NCBI GenBank assembly: GCA_028023455.1
Contig: JAQFVV010006221.1
Span: 7,237,011-7,301,010 of the forward strand
Length of the DNA: 64,000 nt
Direction of reading: 5' to 3'
From: Epiperipatus broadwayi
Lineage: Eukaryota; Onychophora; Udeonychophora; Euonychophora; Peripatidae
The first letter of the stretch is position 1, and each line of letters opens with the position of its first letter. Shown piece after piece: positions 1 through 14,309 of this stretch. Below the pieces are notes generated by a model, which searched no databases, had not been told where the DNA came from, and was given only the letters and a program-made list of their open reading frames with translations. Position numbers and translations under genes: made by a program.

Positions 1-3000
1 TTCCAAATCTTTTCATTGTTCTTGGGGTGTATTTGATTATAGCAGTGTCTGTTGTTTCTGAAGACAGGACATTTTCTAGATTAAGACTAATATTTTAAGA
101 TCAACTATTATCCAAAATGAACTAAACTGTTTAGTGATCCTATCCATTGAAAATCAAGAAGCATGGCAGTTTAGGTTTTAATTCAATTTTAGAATACTTT
201 TCTGAGCAAAGAACTGAAAAATATTTTTAAATTTCATTTTATATTGCTGCAATATAGATGATATATATTTTGTTTAAATTATACTATTCAATTACTACTT
301 TTTTTGTGTGATAAACAATACATATTTATTTGTAAAAGTTAGAACCATATTTTGAAGGGCCATGCAAGAAATGTTTGGACTCCACACTAATTGAATCCCA
401 ACTGATAATAGCAGATTATTATTATAAATCAAATTCAAATATTTTTATTAAAAACATTTAATGAAAACTCAATCATTTTTAGTTGTTGATTAATAATGTT
501 GGTATGAAATTGGTTTTTCTCTATGACAACATTTAAATTACTGTTATGAATAGGTTATAATTGTCCATATTCCCTTAAGAAATGAGGGTGAATGCATCTT
601 ACTATAGTCAGATTTAGGGTCTTCATATAGGATGCCATGAATAATGCGATGAAATTTAATCCATGATTGCATCTATTTCAGATAAGATAATTTAATATTT
701 AAATATTCAATACAGATACAACTTAGACCAGTTCATCCAATCTTCACCTCTTGATTATTCCATTATGCTCAGTATTCAAACTCGGGGTGAATTTTACACT
801 TAACTCTCTTCAGAGATCAATTGATAGTCTGCAGCAATAATAATACTTTTATATAATTTCAATAAATTCTCAAAATTACTTCTAACCAAGTTAAGTCAGG
901 ATGATGTATATATATTGTAAAGTTTTCACGTTTTGGTGGATTTTGGTAGGTCTTTTTTTTTTACACACTATTAAGTGAAAGATAATCAAGCTATGGTGAA
1001 GAAAAATATCTTGTTCCTATTTCCAAAAACATAGCTATATTTCCTGATTAACTGGCCTACTAATTATTATAACAGGAATTGCTGACGATGTTAGTTTTAA
1101 TTTATAAGAGGGTGCCATAGTCAATTAACTTCTTCGTATCCCATAATTTTGACACAAGTAACTAAAAGGTTGGGGTTACGATTTCCCGTAACTTATTTTT
1201 TTAGAGAGTATTATTCCCGGGGCTTAGTCATCAAATATTGGCAAAGGTAAATTATACACTCAAATCCTAATAAACTAACATTAATAAATTAATAACTATC
1301 ATTAATAACGCACAATGAATAGTTGATATTAGAAATAAATATTTTTATTCCAACGTTAAAATATTAAAAACACATTATGAATAAGTTGGAATGACTACAC
1401 GCATGCTAATTCAGACATGAATCAATTAATTAAAACATTACACTTAGATTCCTTAGGCCATAAACAAGTCTTTTGAATAATAAAATTTAATGTCTATCAG
1501 GAGTATTATAAGCATGTTGGGGAATTGTTTTGCAAATGCTTGATTTAGTCAATCGGGAATAGTTAATCTTAGCTTACCGGTAAGTTTACCAAATTTCTTT
1601 AGATGGTTGATTACCATGCATAGTTTTTCATGAGGTAGGATGAGCTTGTGACCATTGGTTTTAATTTGTTCTTGATCCGTCCTAAAGGCTAGTCATGAAA
1701 CCTTTTCTGGGATCGACGTCTTCATGATGAACAATGTCAAAAGCTTCGGCCCACTCAGCATGACAAATTATTTCATTAAAAACAGACAAGGCCCTGATCA
1801 CACTGGTATTTTTCCTTTTATACTAGAAGTCTGACTTTCAGACTTCTACACATATTTTTTGTCTTTTTATCAATATACAAGATAATCTTATACATTCTTT
1901 CTTAAATTTAAGTTACAAAGTCTTTTTTTTTAAACATAATTCTGCCATCTTTAATTAGCTTCCAAAAAGGTTTTACTGATTGTAATCTGTGTGTGGAATT
2001 CTTTTTCCTTTAGTTTATCTGGATTAGTAATCTGTGTGTCTTTTATTCTTTCCAATTTTAACTTTTTTTTTAAATACATAAATAAAAAAATGTGAATGAA
2101 AAATGTAACTTTCATTGTATGTTTTTAAAAAAAATTACACAAACAAAAAAAATTTCAATTGCGTCTTTTAATAAGATCGCTAAATTTACTTTTTCTTTTA
2201 GCTTTTACCAAATGCCAATATATTTATACCATATATAAATAAATGATACAATATATAGGTATGTGTATTCAAATTCAAAATGGCCACCGAGCGCATACTA
2301 TATCAGCACCAATTTATCTTTATATAACAAAATTTATTATTATGAGTGCTTTATATACATTTCTACTATATTACTATATAAATTTTAAATTATACTTTCC
2401 CATAGTAGATATGTATCGTAGCACAAACAATATTTAATAGATTGCAAAAAATAAATAACATTTTATAATTTCAAAGATTATGATAACATGAACTAACTAA
2501 ATTTAAATTGAACGATATATATATATAAATGAAAACTTCTGTAATATCAAATCCTTTTGAGGAAATTCCATTTCTATAAGATGTCCCATCTATGTATGGT
2601 GCCTATTGTTAAAAGAAACTATCTTTCATCCAAGAATATTAGTCATTTATACAGAAAAATAAGCAAATATTACTAAATAAATTGAATTAGTAATAAACAA
2701 AAATTCTGTCTTGTCATAAGTGAATGAATTTAATATGAAGAACAATAAAATCTTCATATTAAGTTTATTTATTATCCTGGTCAAGTCACTTTGCAAGGAA
2801 GACCTAAATTTTATTAAATAAAAAAAAAATTAACCCAATGATCTTTCCATTTTTTTTCACCTAATGATTACTCAAAATGGATTATTTCAACTATTATAGA
2901 TTTTAGAAGCAAAGGAAATAAAATTAAATATTTATGGATATTGATACACACAGATGATATGATGTGTTAAAAGTTTATGGTATTGTCCTATTCATTTTCA

Positions 3001-4600
3001 TAATTTGAGTAGTAACGTTCATTAAGAAAAATTCTTTTACTTTCCAGTCAATGAGGCAATCAGTATACTGTGTTGTTCATAAACATTCCTCTCACATGAT
3101 GTTGGCATCTCTTTGTAAATCATTTTGCTATATATTGAAGTTGAATATTGAATTGTATAGATGAAATATTTATATATTAGGCATTTCAGTAGGAGTAAGT
3201 AATTACACTGCATTAGGTTAGAACAATAGCATTTGATCCTATGGCAAATTGTTTACTCACGATACATTTTCTATAACTTGAAATCTTAAAATAATTTGTT
3301 TAGATATATAAATGTTTTTGATATATTTATCTTTTTAAAATTCAAATTTAGAATGATATCGTTAAGAATTTTTCTAATTATTCTATTAAAGATAATCTCA
3401 TTTTTGAAATTATTATTAATGATATTAAAGAGTAATTTATTTACTCTTTACTTGAGTGATATTAGAGTTCTCTGCTAACAAAGATTTTATAAATAAGGAA
3501 AATTCATTCAAAGTATTGATCCATCTTTGTAATGTGTTTGGTGTTTGAACACAGCAAAATAACTATGCATAGTGACTGGTTCATTTGTAAAGGATAGAAC
3601 TGATTTTGAAATTAGTTGATTTAGATTTTACAGTGGAATCGACTTCTGGTAAATTACTATTTCATTTCACAATTTTGTATTCAATTATTGTTGAATGCTC
3701 ATAATTAACAATTGCATAATTGAGTTTTAATTTTATTTCCTTCGCATTTAGTTGCTAAGATACGACAACCTAAGGTTATCTATATTTTGCATCTTGATTA
3801 GTTATATTAGTTAAATCAAATAAATATGTTACACATATATATAAATGATTGAAATTGAATTATTTTACTCTTTGATTTCATTAAAATAACTATTTAATTT
3901 GGTTTTTTATTATTAAAATTCTATAGAATAATGTTTAGTTTATACGTGTGCATATCGGTATTTTAACGTAAAAGAATAACATATTTACTGTTTATAAACT
4001 TAAAAATTATATTTTTAAGTTTATGGTTTGATATTGCACATAAACAAGTGAACTGAATAAGATTGTAAGGTATCTTTACAAGGTTTTACAAATTTTATCA
4101 ACATATCCTAAAATTTATGCTCATAAACAACAAGGAAGTTAATGTCTTTTTTTGCAGAAATAATTTTCATTACAGGCTTATGCACTGTTTCTCATAAATG
4201 ATTCTCTAATTTAGAAGAATGTTATTACTGACCCAGTGGGATGCTGATTTATTTAATAAGATTCAACACTCACCATTATACATTTGCCATCATAGCAATT
4301 GTGACATTTTATAAAATTTCATTGTACTCTTCATTTTCTGATAAATACTGTTTCACGATCAGAGATTGCTCATTTGCATTTTCTTTGAAGAAGAATGGAG
4401 AAAGTTAATTGGATGAATAAATGACAAACAATGAAGTTTTGGAATAGTGAAAGAAAAAAGATTGATTAAAAAAATTAGAAGTAAATAAAGAAACTGGATT
4501 GGAGCTATACTAAGAAGAAAGAATAGTTTATTGAAGATGTTTTAGCAGGAATGGTGAATACAAACAAGAAGAAAAGAAAGTTTTGATATTTCTGATTGAT
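1..4600. other. AT-rich gene-free stretch
   Basis: I see no convincing gene. The tract is AT-rich with frequent stops in all frames and scattered A/T homopolymers. A more complex, less AT-rich patch at about 1540-1800 gives short broken minus-strand reading frames that I cannot assign to a family. The short open frames at 2243-2437 and 3296-3478 are low-complexity and look like chance. Confidence 0.6.
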
Positions 4601-4619
4601 GTAAGAAATGGGAAGAGAT

Positions 4620-7480
4620 ATGTTGAAGATCTGGATGATGCACTGAACAGAATAAAGAAATGCATGAGTTGGCTATGTGATTGCCATCTGGATCTGTCCA
4701 TTAGACCACTATTGATGATCGTCAAATTATATTCTATATTATTATGCAATTCATTTGCTAAAATTTTATTTTTGAAAAGAATCTTCCATTTATTTATTAG
4801 CAGCTATAATGTAATCAATGAGTTTTTTAAATAATTTTTGTAATGTAAATGGAGATCTTTTTTTGTGTGTGGAAATCATGCAAAAGTTTACCATAAAATA
4901 CTTTATATAAAGATCTATATCATCATCTTTTTTACATTTCCAATTTGATGAAAATATAGTCCTTCACATGTATAATAAATGTCTTATCATACAATAAGCT
5001 GAGGACCATACCAATTGAGTCTTATAATTATGCCATTCTAATTTTAGATTATGATATGATAATACATAAATGAAATTTTTTCGTAACTTTATGCTGCATC
5101 AACTGGAAGTCCATGGTTCACTTCCGTATATTTTTGGCAAAATATTAAATGAAATAATTATATCAGTATAATGAGATGTGAAATCTTTTAACTTGTTAAA
5201 TGCAGTATTGGTTTTTATGCTGCAAATCCCATTGATATTTAAAGTCACTAAGATATGGGCATATTTAAATTGATTTACATTATCAAGCTGATATCATTTA
5301 CATCACATATTTACGAAGATTTTTGTTTTTGTCACTGGCTGATAAAGAATCTGAATATTTTGAATATGACCAATCTGTAGATTATTTATAGTAATCATCA
5401 GCATACTGTAAATCTGGAAGTCAAGAAAATGAAGATATTGTTTTTGCTTTAATCAATTCCAAGTAAATGCTTTTTTCATGAAGTTGCCTGTTTATAAAGT
5501 GTTCCAAAAATCACTGTCATAAAAACAAAATCATAGTTGGAGTTAATACAAACTTCAGTTTATTACCCACTTTCATTTTAAATGCCTCAGATTTTCCATA
5601 TGCGAAACTTTATCTTATTCCCTCATGCATCATTTACAGCAGAACATAGTCACATAACCTTTTTTGATTAACTTATTTCTTGCATTTTCCTAGCATGAAA
5701 AAACATCTATAAGGCATCTTAATTTTTTTAAATTAGACTGAGTTTCTAGTAATCACTTATGTATTGCAATCTGTTCTATACTTTTTACAAATTGGAATAA
5801 TAGAAGCATCTTTTAGTTCAGAAGTCACAGCTTAATTAATGCGTCTATAGTGTATATATGTCTAAAAAATTATAGCTAATATATTTTAAATATCATTGGG
5901 AATCCCATCAAGATCCAGCTTAACCATATCAAGTTCAGAGATTTTTGTTCAGATCTAAATGAATGGATGGAAAAGATATATAATTAAACATGGTCATCTG
6001 AATTCTTAGAATCATTGATCAAAAGATAATTGAAATATTTAATCTGTTCAAAATATAGATTACAAAATAATGACATGAAATCTTTTTTCTAAGTCTATAC
6101 TATTTTTATAGTGTCAAAAATAAAAATATCCAAATGACTGTCTCTCCTTTGCAACTTGACCAACTATCCTCATATCTTCTTATCAGTCATTGAACTTTTG
6201 CCATTAAATTCCTACATTGCTTATGCAGTTCCAAGTTTATATTATTCAGCCTTTCAGACAATGCAATGTTTCCTTTTAATCAAAATACAGCCATTGTTTG
6301 AGGAAATTTTTTTTAAAATTTAAAAACAGATTTATTTATACCGTTAATTTGATAATCGAATTTGATAATTTTAGTACCTAACAGTCTTTCGATTTTTCTA
6401 AGGAAGGAACATTCAATTTTTAATATGTTTGTGATAGGACTTATTTTTTTAATAATTAATATTGGAACATCGTATTCTGTGATTCATCCAATAATATACA
6501 CTTGATAAGTGATTGTATAACAATAACTTTTATTTTACATTCTGACATCCAATTATAGCCCTAATAATCCATAAAATGCCATTGTAATGATTTTTTGATA
6601 AATTGCTTGAATATAATTTATATGATATATTTTTTAATAATTAATATTTTAATGTTGGAACATAATCTATGATTCATCCTATATCTTGTAATTTATATAT
6701 ATATCTATATCATTAAAAACCAGTCAACACTTAGACAATATCAATAACAATCAACAATTTCAAACTATTATCAATGCAACCTTTTAACAATATATATATT
6801 CTAACTTTTAACTATAACATAATCCATGAAATGTCATTTTGGATGGTGGAAAAATTCTCTATCAATGGACCATTTGAATTCACAGAATCAGTACCATTAT
6901 TTGCAATAATTTTGGGCTTTAGTTTAATGTTTGTTTCAGCATGTGCATTAATGTCTCCAAGAAGAAAAAAAAACATTATTTATTGGTATTGGTGTAATAA
7001 TATTACCAGGAAAAAAGGAATTTTTTTTCTCTGAACTTTTTTGGTTTAAACATTGATAAAATAGGCTTCAGTATCATTGCACCATTTTTTTTATATCATT
7101 AACTTTTTATTAATAAATGATATAGGAATTTAAGAATAGAGATGCTAAGTTAAGTGTTGTTATACTTTTCCAGCTGTGTTTATTTGATAATCTCCACTTC
7201 CATAAATCTTACAACCGTGTATTTGCTTACTTACTTCCTCTGGAAGATGAATTTTAATAATTGTATATCAATTTTAAAACTCTTTAAGTGCTTTCCTACA
7301 TTTAGTTTTAAAGAGTTTCCATCAAGTAGCATATATACATTCTATTTGCTTGCATTCAGAAAATAATTGAAATACACGTTTATCCACAATTTTCTATTTT
7401 GCCATCATTTTTTATTTATTGATAGAACCATTTTTACTTCTTGAATGCAGAGCATATCTAACGAATTTTACAAGACTGGT
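4620..7480 (-). pseudogene. Decayed RTE/CR1-type non-LTR retrotransposon with endonuclease and reverse transcriptase
   Basis: Read on the minus strand, this is a long decayed retrotransposon ORF with many stops and frameshifts. Near 6990-6790 an APE-type endonuclease segment reads GDINAH followed by SNGPLIENFS, matching the family's GDFNARVG and ENGQRLLEFC motifs. Near 5825-5770 comes DASIIPICKK, the start of the RT fingers (DASIIPIYKKGD in the family). At about 5420-5390 is LPDLQYADDY, the RT catalytic YADD box. At 5146-5101 is IYGSEPWTSS, equivalent to the LLYGSETWTL motif downstream of the RT. The C-terminal end around 4680 resembles the DRxxWR motif. Motif order and spacing fit one element of about 3 kb. 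It is non-functional as read. The clade is uncertain; the YGSETW tail is common in arthropod and mollusc elements. Confidence 0.75.
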
Positions 7481-7983
7481 CATTTGTAGATGAACTTTTC
7501 TGGATTCTTCCACATTTGTGAAGAGAGAAATTTTTTAAGTAGAATTGTCCAATAAAATAATCATTTAATGAATGAAACTGGTCCTAATTCAGTTCTAAAG
7601 TGCTCATTATTAATTATTTGCCTCGATTAAAAATTGCCAATTCTCTAAATTTTCCCATCACTGTTTTTTTATTCAAAAATGAAACTTTTTGTACTTTACA
7701 TACTTGCATATAAAAAGGAGAAGATATGGAGTCAAAATTGCTATGCTTGTAATTAAAAATCAGATATGTGGTTGTTTATACAACCAATGCATGCAACGCT
7801 CATGATCACTAGGTACTACTTAAATTGATTGAAGATAAGTAAAAAAGGAAAAGGCAAAAGAGCACAGAAAACAAAAAAACAAAAAACTTGAATATGAAAC
7901 AAGCCTTTGATAAGTCACTATATTCTATAAGGCTGCAGATAAGATACTGCCTATTGAATATTTGCAATTTTCTTATTTAAAGA

Positions 7984-8470
7984 TCACATGATCACCATTC
8001 CCAATGCTTACACAAGTTGTTATAACAGAGACAAAACTCTTACTACAGTAGTGCCACCCAGTACAAGTCAGAGTTTTGCCTCTTATAACAGTTTGTGTAA
8101 GCTTAGGGAATGGTGATCATGTGATGTTTGGTGATTTAATAGCAGTCCTGCCAAATAGTATGATGCTGATTGTGTTATTAAAGAACCAAAATGTATAGAT
8201 GCTGAACTGGGTTCAGATCTATATGATTATACAAATGAATGAGCTGGAATTAAAAACATTATTGTGTTTTCACTTTGGACTTGTAGCTTTATAGTTAATG
8301 AAAAAAGTAAAAGGTGGCTGCTAGAGGATTGCATTAGATCCTAAGATCTAAGTGCAGTGCTCTCAGGTCCATGAGTAGGCACAGGATAGGGATTTTATGC
8401 ACAAATCTTCCTGCATTCATTGATTACTCTGGTTTTCACTGGGTGGCACTACTGTATGAAGTTTTGCCTC
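7984..8470. repeat. Palindromic repeat family, copy 1 (ribozyme segment deleted)
   Basis: The left end (ATCACATGATCACC at about 7985) is answered by an inverted copy at 8110-8125 (GGTGATCATGTGAT), making a compact foldback at 7984-8128. From about 8150 to 8470 follows an arm homologous to the copies near 32.1, 39.4, 42.0 and 50.4 kb. Shared blocks include GGTTCAGATCTATATGATTA, TAAAAGGTGGCTGCTAGAGG and GGGTGGCACTACTGTATG. The stretch that carries the hammerhead-like motif in other copies is missing here: the sequence jumps from CTCTCAGGTCCA to TGAGTAGGCA. No clear target-site duplication was found. Confidence 0.75.
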
Positions 8471-8479
8471 TATTTAAAA

Positions 8480-10380
8480 GTCATCATTTCAATATCCATT
8501 AAATGTGTACTCCCATTTGTAGCCTGAATTCAGTACCCATTATAAATATTTAATCAGTAGTCTCAATAATACATTAGTAACGTGAATTTAAATTTGTTCT
8601 TTAAATTTTTCACACTTTACTGCATTAGACATATTAGATGATTATAAGTATTGAAAGAAAATCTATTTACATTTCTTGTAGCCATTTTTTTCTTCTCAGA
8701 TTTCAATAATTTGCTTGGAATTTCCTTACTTTTTTGTGCCTTATTAGTCTTCATCCAACTTTCATAATTGAACAAAATATTATGTTCATATCTGCACACT
8801 TTTTCTACTAATATAGATGAAGCTGGTTTATTGTTCCAATATGACATTTCAATACAATTATTATCTCTACTAAAAACATTTCATTCTGTGATTTGAATAA
8901 TTTCTATATTCTGGGTTTTCTTATTTTAAAGATTTAATTCTATTATATCTCTTTTGTGTAACCTGAACATAAAAAATTTAAATGTTTGAAAAAATATGTG
9001 TTTCATGGATGTATACAATTAAAATATATAATTTTTTTAGCATTATTTTAAGATATTGTTTTAAAAATTTAAAAAACCTATAATTCTTGAAATTTCTTTT
9101 AAATATTACAATTAAAATGTCTTGCATGCTTTCGTGCACTGGTAGAGTCTCGGATTCTGAAGTATACGTCCTCAGATCAATTACACTTTTACATTTGTGA
9201 TGATCTGACTTCTTAAGAACTTCCTAACAATAAAGCTACTTTATTTTATTTTTTTATTATTTTTTTTTAAATAATGGTATTTAGATGACATTATTATGAA
9301 TATTGCATGATGTGAAACGTATTCTAATAATAGATAGCTTTAAAAGGAAAGGGAATATCTACGTATCAGTTTTGATTATGCAAACGGCAGTTCTAGAGAG
9401 AGAGAATTTTTGTATGATAAAAAACATTGAAACTGTAATGATTTAACTTACCATTTTAATTGCTTTTGCTAGGTGATAATGATTGATTTAAATACTAATC
9501 TAAGACCTTTATATGGGAAATTTATGGAGGGAATGGACTGCTTATATATAAAGTTGTAAATGATAGAATCGGCTGCACATCGCTAGCTGCTTTGTTTGAA
9601 GGTTTGCTTTACAAGGGAACATTGCTGAAATGAATGCAATGTTTCCATACTAATAATATTTTAATTATACTCTCATTTTGCATCATTTGTCTTTATAATA
9701 GTAAAAAAATATATTTGTTGTAATACTTTTTTATATAATTATTATTTTGTACAATTTAACTTTATATTTCATTGATTGATGCCTGATACAGTTTGCTAGA
9801 TAATAGTGGGTTAAGAAATATTTGTAAATTTATAAGATCCAAGAAATATTTTAAAAGTTATTCCTTTCCCCCATAAGATCATTCACATTTTGTAGCTATT
9901 CTTTTTTTCTAAAATTATTATTTATTTTTTTTGCAGATTTTTTATTGGATATGTAGATAATTATTTTTAGAAATCCAATTGTTCTGCTGACTTCAAAACA
10001 ATTGCAGAATAACACATTTTTTTTACACACTGAAATACATCAATTATGTCTGTCATATTAGAAGAGTAATAATTGTTTATTCTATAATGTTCCAAGCTAT
10101 ATAGTCAATAGTCACTCTAGCATAAAAATGTAATTTTAAAGAAATTTGATGATTTTGGGATAGTTAGACAATATCCTAATAAATATTTAAAACTGCCCTA
10201 GTATTTAACGTGCTACAATTAGAGTTATTAACGAGCAGATTTTCTACACAGTGATTAAGGTGAATGTGAATTCATTGCTATTGTTAAATATTTTGAGCCC
10301 AATTGGGCAGTAAAAAAATTTTTTTTTAAAGAATATATACTATTCTGTGATGGAAAACGATATATATTTTTCTAGTAATT
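8480..10380. other. AT-rich stretch without a recognisable gene
   Basis: No gene is visible. At about 9121-9190 a more complex patch (GGTAGAGTCTCGGATTCTGA then CCTCAGATCAATTACA) faintly resembles a tRNA-type SINE head on the plus strand, but box B is poor. The open frame at 8617-8847 minus shows no family similarity. Confidence 0.5.
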
Positions 10381-10384
10381 ACTT

Positions 10385-11560
10385 GGCTACAAATATACGC
10401 GACTGTCAACACCTTTCAAACCTAATCATGGAATTGCACTTCCCTCATTGCTATTTGCAATTTACATTAAGGAAATAGAACAATGCACTGAAGGTCTTTT
10501 CCTTCATCTTGGAACCACTGTCCAAGCCTTAGCCTTTGTTGATGATGTCCTGTTTTCAGAGGCCTCCAAAATGCATCACTCTGAACATTGTCAATAAATT
10601 TCAAGCACCAATTGTTTCCATAATATAAGTTTGGAAGTCATCTTTGTAGGAATTATCTACAGATTGCAAACTACCAAATTTTTTCAAGGGTAACCCCTCA
10701 TCCTTTCTTGGCATCCAAATTACCCAATTTAAAATGCAACTAAGCCATTTAAATAGTCTCATAGTGCACATAGTACAAAAATGAATGTATTTTATCCAAA
10801 AATGATATATCCTGTTGTGAAAGTTTGTATTGTGAATGCAATTCTTAGTGGAATACTTGCCAACTATAACCCATAGTTGCAGCTTTTTTACAAGACCTTT
10901 AATAAACTTATGTCTATAATAAAATTATATATCTGGGGCTCATCTTTTATCCATCAGAACAACATGCTCTTCCATATGCAGAGGAGATCTCAAGTTGATA
11001 TGTCCCAAATCTTTTGTAACAAATATTAGGGCCAAAATGTATATTGCAACACTTACTAATTCAATACTACTTAGTACCATCCCTTCTCCAGTACCATTGC
11101 TTATTTCAATTTCATATGTCAAATGATCATTTTTCACATTGTGCGATTGAGCAGGCTGATCTATTAGATCAGTATAATATCAAATCTCTCATTGACATAT
11201 CATTTAAAAATTTAAATAAAATAACTTATTCATTCAGATTTTTATGAACAACCTTCCCCGTTGCTAAAATTTTAACCAAGTTCCAAAACTTAGTGCTCCT
11301 CAATCACGATTTAAACTTCTTTTTAATTTACTGCAGGGAACAATTCCAACCAAAATATTTCTTAACCAATTTAACCTAAATCTTGAACCTACATGTATTT
11401 GTACAATAAAGATCCAGAAGAAATGTTACACCTTTTTCAAACCTGTTCATAATTCTCATCTCTATGCCAATTTGTATTTCATAAATGAACAGTCAACCTT
11501 GAGCAATTACTAAAAAAATACGTAAAATACTTTCAGCCTTTTAATGCATCTGTAATTAGT
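10385..11560 (+). pseudogene. Reverse transcriptase remnant (non-LTR), C-terminal half
   Basis: Translation of the plus strand gives HGIALPSLLFAIYIKEIEQC at about 10430-10490, a decayed RT motif B (family RQGDPLSPLLF). It is followed by ALAFVDDVLFSEAS at about 10525-10567, the F/Y-x-DD catalytic box. Further on, near 11390-11450, TCICTIKIQKKC with HNSH resembles the terminal zinc-knuckle-like C-x-C...H...C region of such elements. Stops and frameshifts are frequent, so the element is dead. It resembles the 39.1-41.9 kb remnant in layout. Residual frames at 10940-11247 are shadows of this remnant. Confidence 0.6.
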
Positions 11561-12440
11561 CATAAACTAAGGTCTATTGGCTCACACAATGTTCCATAGT
11601 ATTTGACAATAAAAAATATAATGTATTAAAAAAAATAAAGAATGGTTTAACTCATACCTTTACTCTCTCAAATTTTTACCCAGAAACATCAGGACCAAAA
11701 TTTGGCAATGAACAATTTATCTTAATTGTGCTCTTTTATTGTTAAACATTTATTTCAATTAGCATTCTTTATCAAATTTCACTCTTGAAAATAAATTTCT
11801 AGGCTCTTTCCGGTTAGTTATCTTAATTGTATAATTTTAGAACATATCACTCTTCAATTTTGGATCACATTTCATTAGAGGTAGACAACTTATTGTGATA
11901 CCTGTACTGTTATGGTTGCAGTTTCATCATACTTTTGCTTATGTAATATATGTCTTCTACTGTAAATATATTAATATTTGTATATAGTTTGTTGTTAACA
12001 AAGCTTTTTTTAACAACAACAAACAATACATATCTAATGTAATACATAGAAATATCTTTAAATGGTAATGTTCATTTGAATTAATGAAAAATATTGATAG
12101 TGAAATTTGTCTTTTGAAATGATTATCTTTTAAATCAAATTTTGTGTAATTTATAATAGATTTTATTTAAAATGTTGGTGGAATAAAGATAGATAATTGT
12201 GAAGCTTTGATTTGTTAAATTATATGTATATTCTAGCTATACTTGGTCACTGATGGTTATTGGTCACATTTACATGAAGAAAGATCAAAGTAAATGGTGT
12301 ATTATCAGAATTTATGTAAAAGAAAAAATGATTTGAAAAATGAATGTGATTTCTATTATAACTGAGAAAATTGAAAATGTAAGTACAGTAGGATTAAAGG
12401 TAAAAGAACAATACATGGATAGTGATGGAATATAACACAA
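11560..12440. other. AT-rich spacer
   Basis: I see only A/T-rich sequence with short homopolymers and no motif or repeat I can name. Confidence 0.5.
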
Positions 12441-13375
12441 AATAGCAAGATTAGTAACTTATTGGAAGACATTAAATTCAGATTTATGGCATAACAAGTT
12501 TATATTCTCCTGATGTGCAAGAGGATTTTGTAGCAATTGAAGACTTTTATGAAGATATGCAGAATTTTTTGAATGAATTAAGAATTTTAAAGATGATAGT
12601 GCAAAGGGAAATTTGAATATGATGACCAAAATAAAAACAATTTACAGAGAAATAAAAGCTTCATTATGAATTTTTTTTTAAAGAAAAATGCTAAATAAAA
12701 ATGGATATGAGAGTATTGAAATGAAGGTATAGAAAAATTGGATTATATTTCGAGTAGCAAAAAAAAAATATGTATTTCACACCTGCAATTGTTTATAGTA
12801 GATTTTTTTTCTGGAAATGATCATCAATGCGAGATTTGTAATTTCAAAGTTAAAGCAACAAAAGCCTTTGATAGCCTTAACTTTTAGAAACACTCCTTTG
12901 AATTTAAATAAGAACTTGTACATTTTTTTTTAAAATGTCAGAAGGCCTTGATTAAGAATTGAATGACATCAATAAGACATCGTATTGAAGACAGCAATAC
13001 AGATAACAGGAAGAAAATATCAATAATTCCAAAATACTTTTTGTTTTTTGAGACTGCAGTACATACAGGAAAGTTATATAAAAATAATTTAAAATTCAAA
13101 TAGAAGAATATGCTGAGTTCTATAAAATATGGAAAAGAATTAATGATTGTACAATATAAGGTGATATAACTATGAAGTATATTGTTATAGTAAGAAGTTA
13201 TTTCAGTAAGGGAAATATGACTACTAAAATTAAGGATGATTTCATGATGTGTGAGAAAGAATTCTTCAAAGAAGTATACAAAATAAATAAAATAGCTTAT
13301 AAAATAATATTTAAAATGTTATATATTCTAAATAAAAAGATGAAACTTGCTAGTGAATCTATAAAAAAGATCTAG
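12440..13375 (+). pseudogene. Possible non-LTR retrotransposon fragment
   Basis: On the plus strand, about 12500-12560 reads YSPDVQEDFVAIEDFYED. This resembles the VYAPTSDAxEEVEEFYDDL segment of APE-type endonucleases. The following purine-rich tract, including an open frame at 13172-13375 rich in Lys, Ile and Glu, has the strand bias of decayed retrotransposon ORFs elsewhere in the window. I find no catalytic motif, so the assignment rests mainly on one motif and on composition. Confidence 0.35.
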
Positions 13376-13544
13376 ATCATGATGCAATCATTGTTGATAG
13401 GTTTTTTTTAAAAAATTTGTTATCAAAGTTACATACAAAATGTCTAAATAATAAAGATTAGGCAGATGACTGGATTAATGTAATAATTATATTTAAGAGA
13501 GATGAAGAAGTTAAAAGAAATTAAGAGTTCTATCATTTTTTATG

Positions 13545-13685
13545 ATAAGTTTATTTACAATTTAAAATTATTTAAACAGAAGTCAATCTTTGATAATGCG
13601 CTATTTTTTAAATATTATAAATCTCTGCGCATTCTCCGCCAATCAGAATTTAAAAAACTTAAGTGAATCACTTAAGTTTACAGCG
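13545..13685. repeat. Single arm of the 13.9-kb foldback family
   Basis: The segment AGTCAATCTTTGATAATG through AATATTATAAATCTCTGCGC is homologous to the left arm of the palindrome at 13857-14109. It is followed by a small perfect palindrome, AACTTAAGTGAATCACTTAAGTT, at about 13657-13680. Confidence 0.55.
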
Positions 13686-13856
13686 TAATTCTATATACAC
13701 CATCTCTTACAGACCATGCTTAAATCAGGACTTGAGTCTATTGCATGCCTGATGTTATAATCAAATATTCAGTTGTATAAATCTATTTAATCCATCGCAG
13801 GAAAAAGACAGTGTCTCATTTTTAACCACCTATGATTAGATAAACATGTCATAAAT

Positions 13857-14109
13857 GTAAACCTATTATTATAAAATACTGAAAATTTTGAAATGATTCA
13901 AATGGAAGTCAATCTCCAATAATGGCTACTTCTTAAATATTACAAATCTCTGCACACTCTCCCGCTACTCTAAATTACTTAAGTTTTTTAAATTTTTACT
14001 GGGAGATGTGCTCAGAGATTTATAATATTTAAGAAATAGCACATTATTGGAGATTGACTTCCATTTGAATAATTTTAAAGTTTTCAGTGCTTTATAATAA
14101 TAGGTTTAC
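13857..14109. repeat. Foldback element (MITE-like), 253 bp
   Basis: Two long arms face each other. The left arm starts GTAAACCTATTATTATAAA and includes GGAAGTCAATCTCCAATAAT. The right arm carries the complement ATTATTGGAGATTGACTTCC and ends TTTATAATAATAGGTTTAC. The centre is a few dozen bases around 13985. No coding capacity is present. A homologous single arm lies 300 bp upstream. Confidence 0.8.
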
Positions 14110-14309
14110 AATTTAAAAATATAAATGAGCTTATTATATAAATTTATACACGTATTGAAAAGATCAATCATTAGTTAAATCGTATATTATGTCTAAATTG
14201 GAAATTGATATTATATAGAATGAATTATTGAAAGTTGATGTACATTTATTGGTCTGTGTGTTTATTATATAAGTAATATTCTTGAAAAAGTTTAAAAAGG
14301 TATTTGGTA

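Noticed and set aside
1540-1800. Less AT-rich patch with minus-strand pieces such as AEAFDIVHHEDVDPRKGF
   Set aside because: No family match, stops in every frame and no splice structure that rescues it.
6774-7034. Plus-strand frame of 86 codons with a hydrophobic stretch
   Set aside because: Antisense to the endonuclease segment of the minus-strand retrotransposon.
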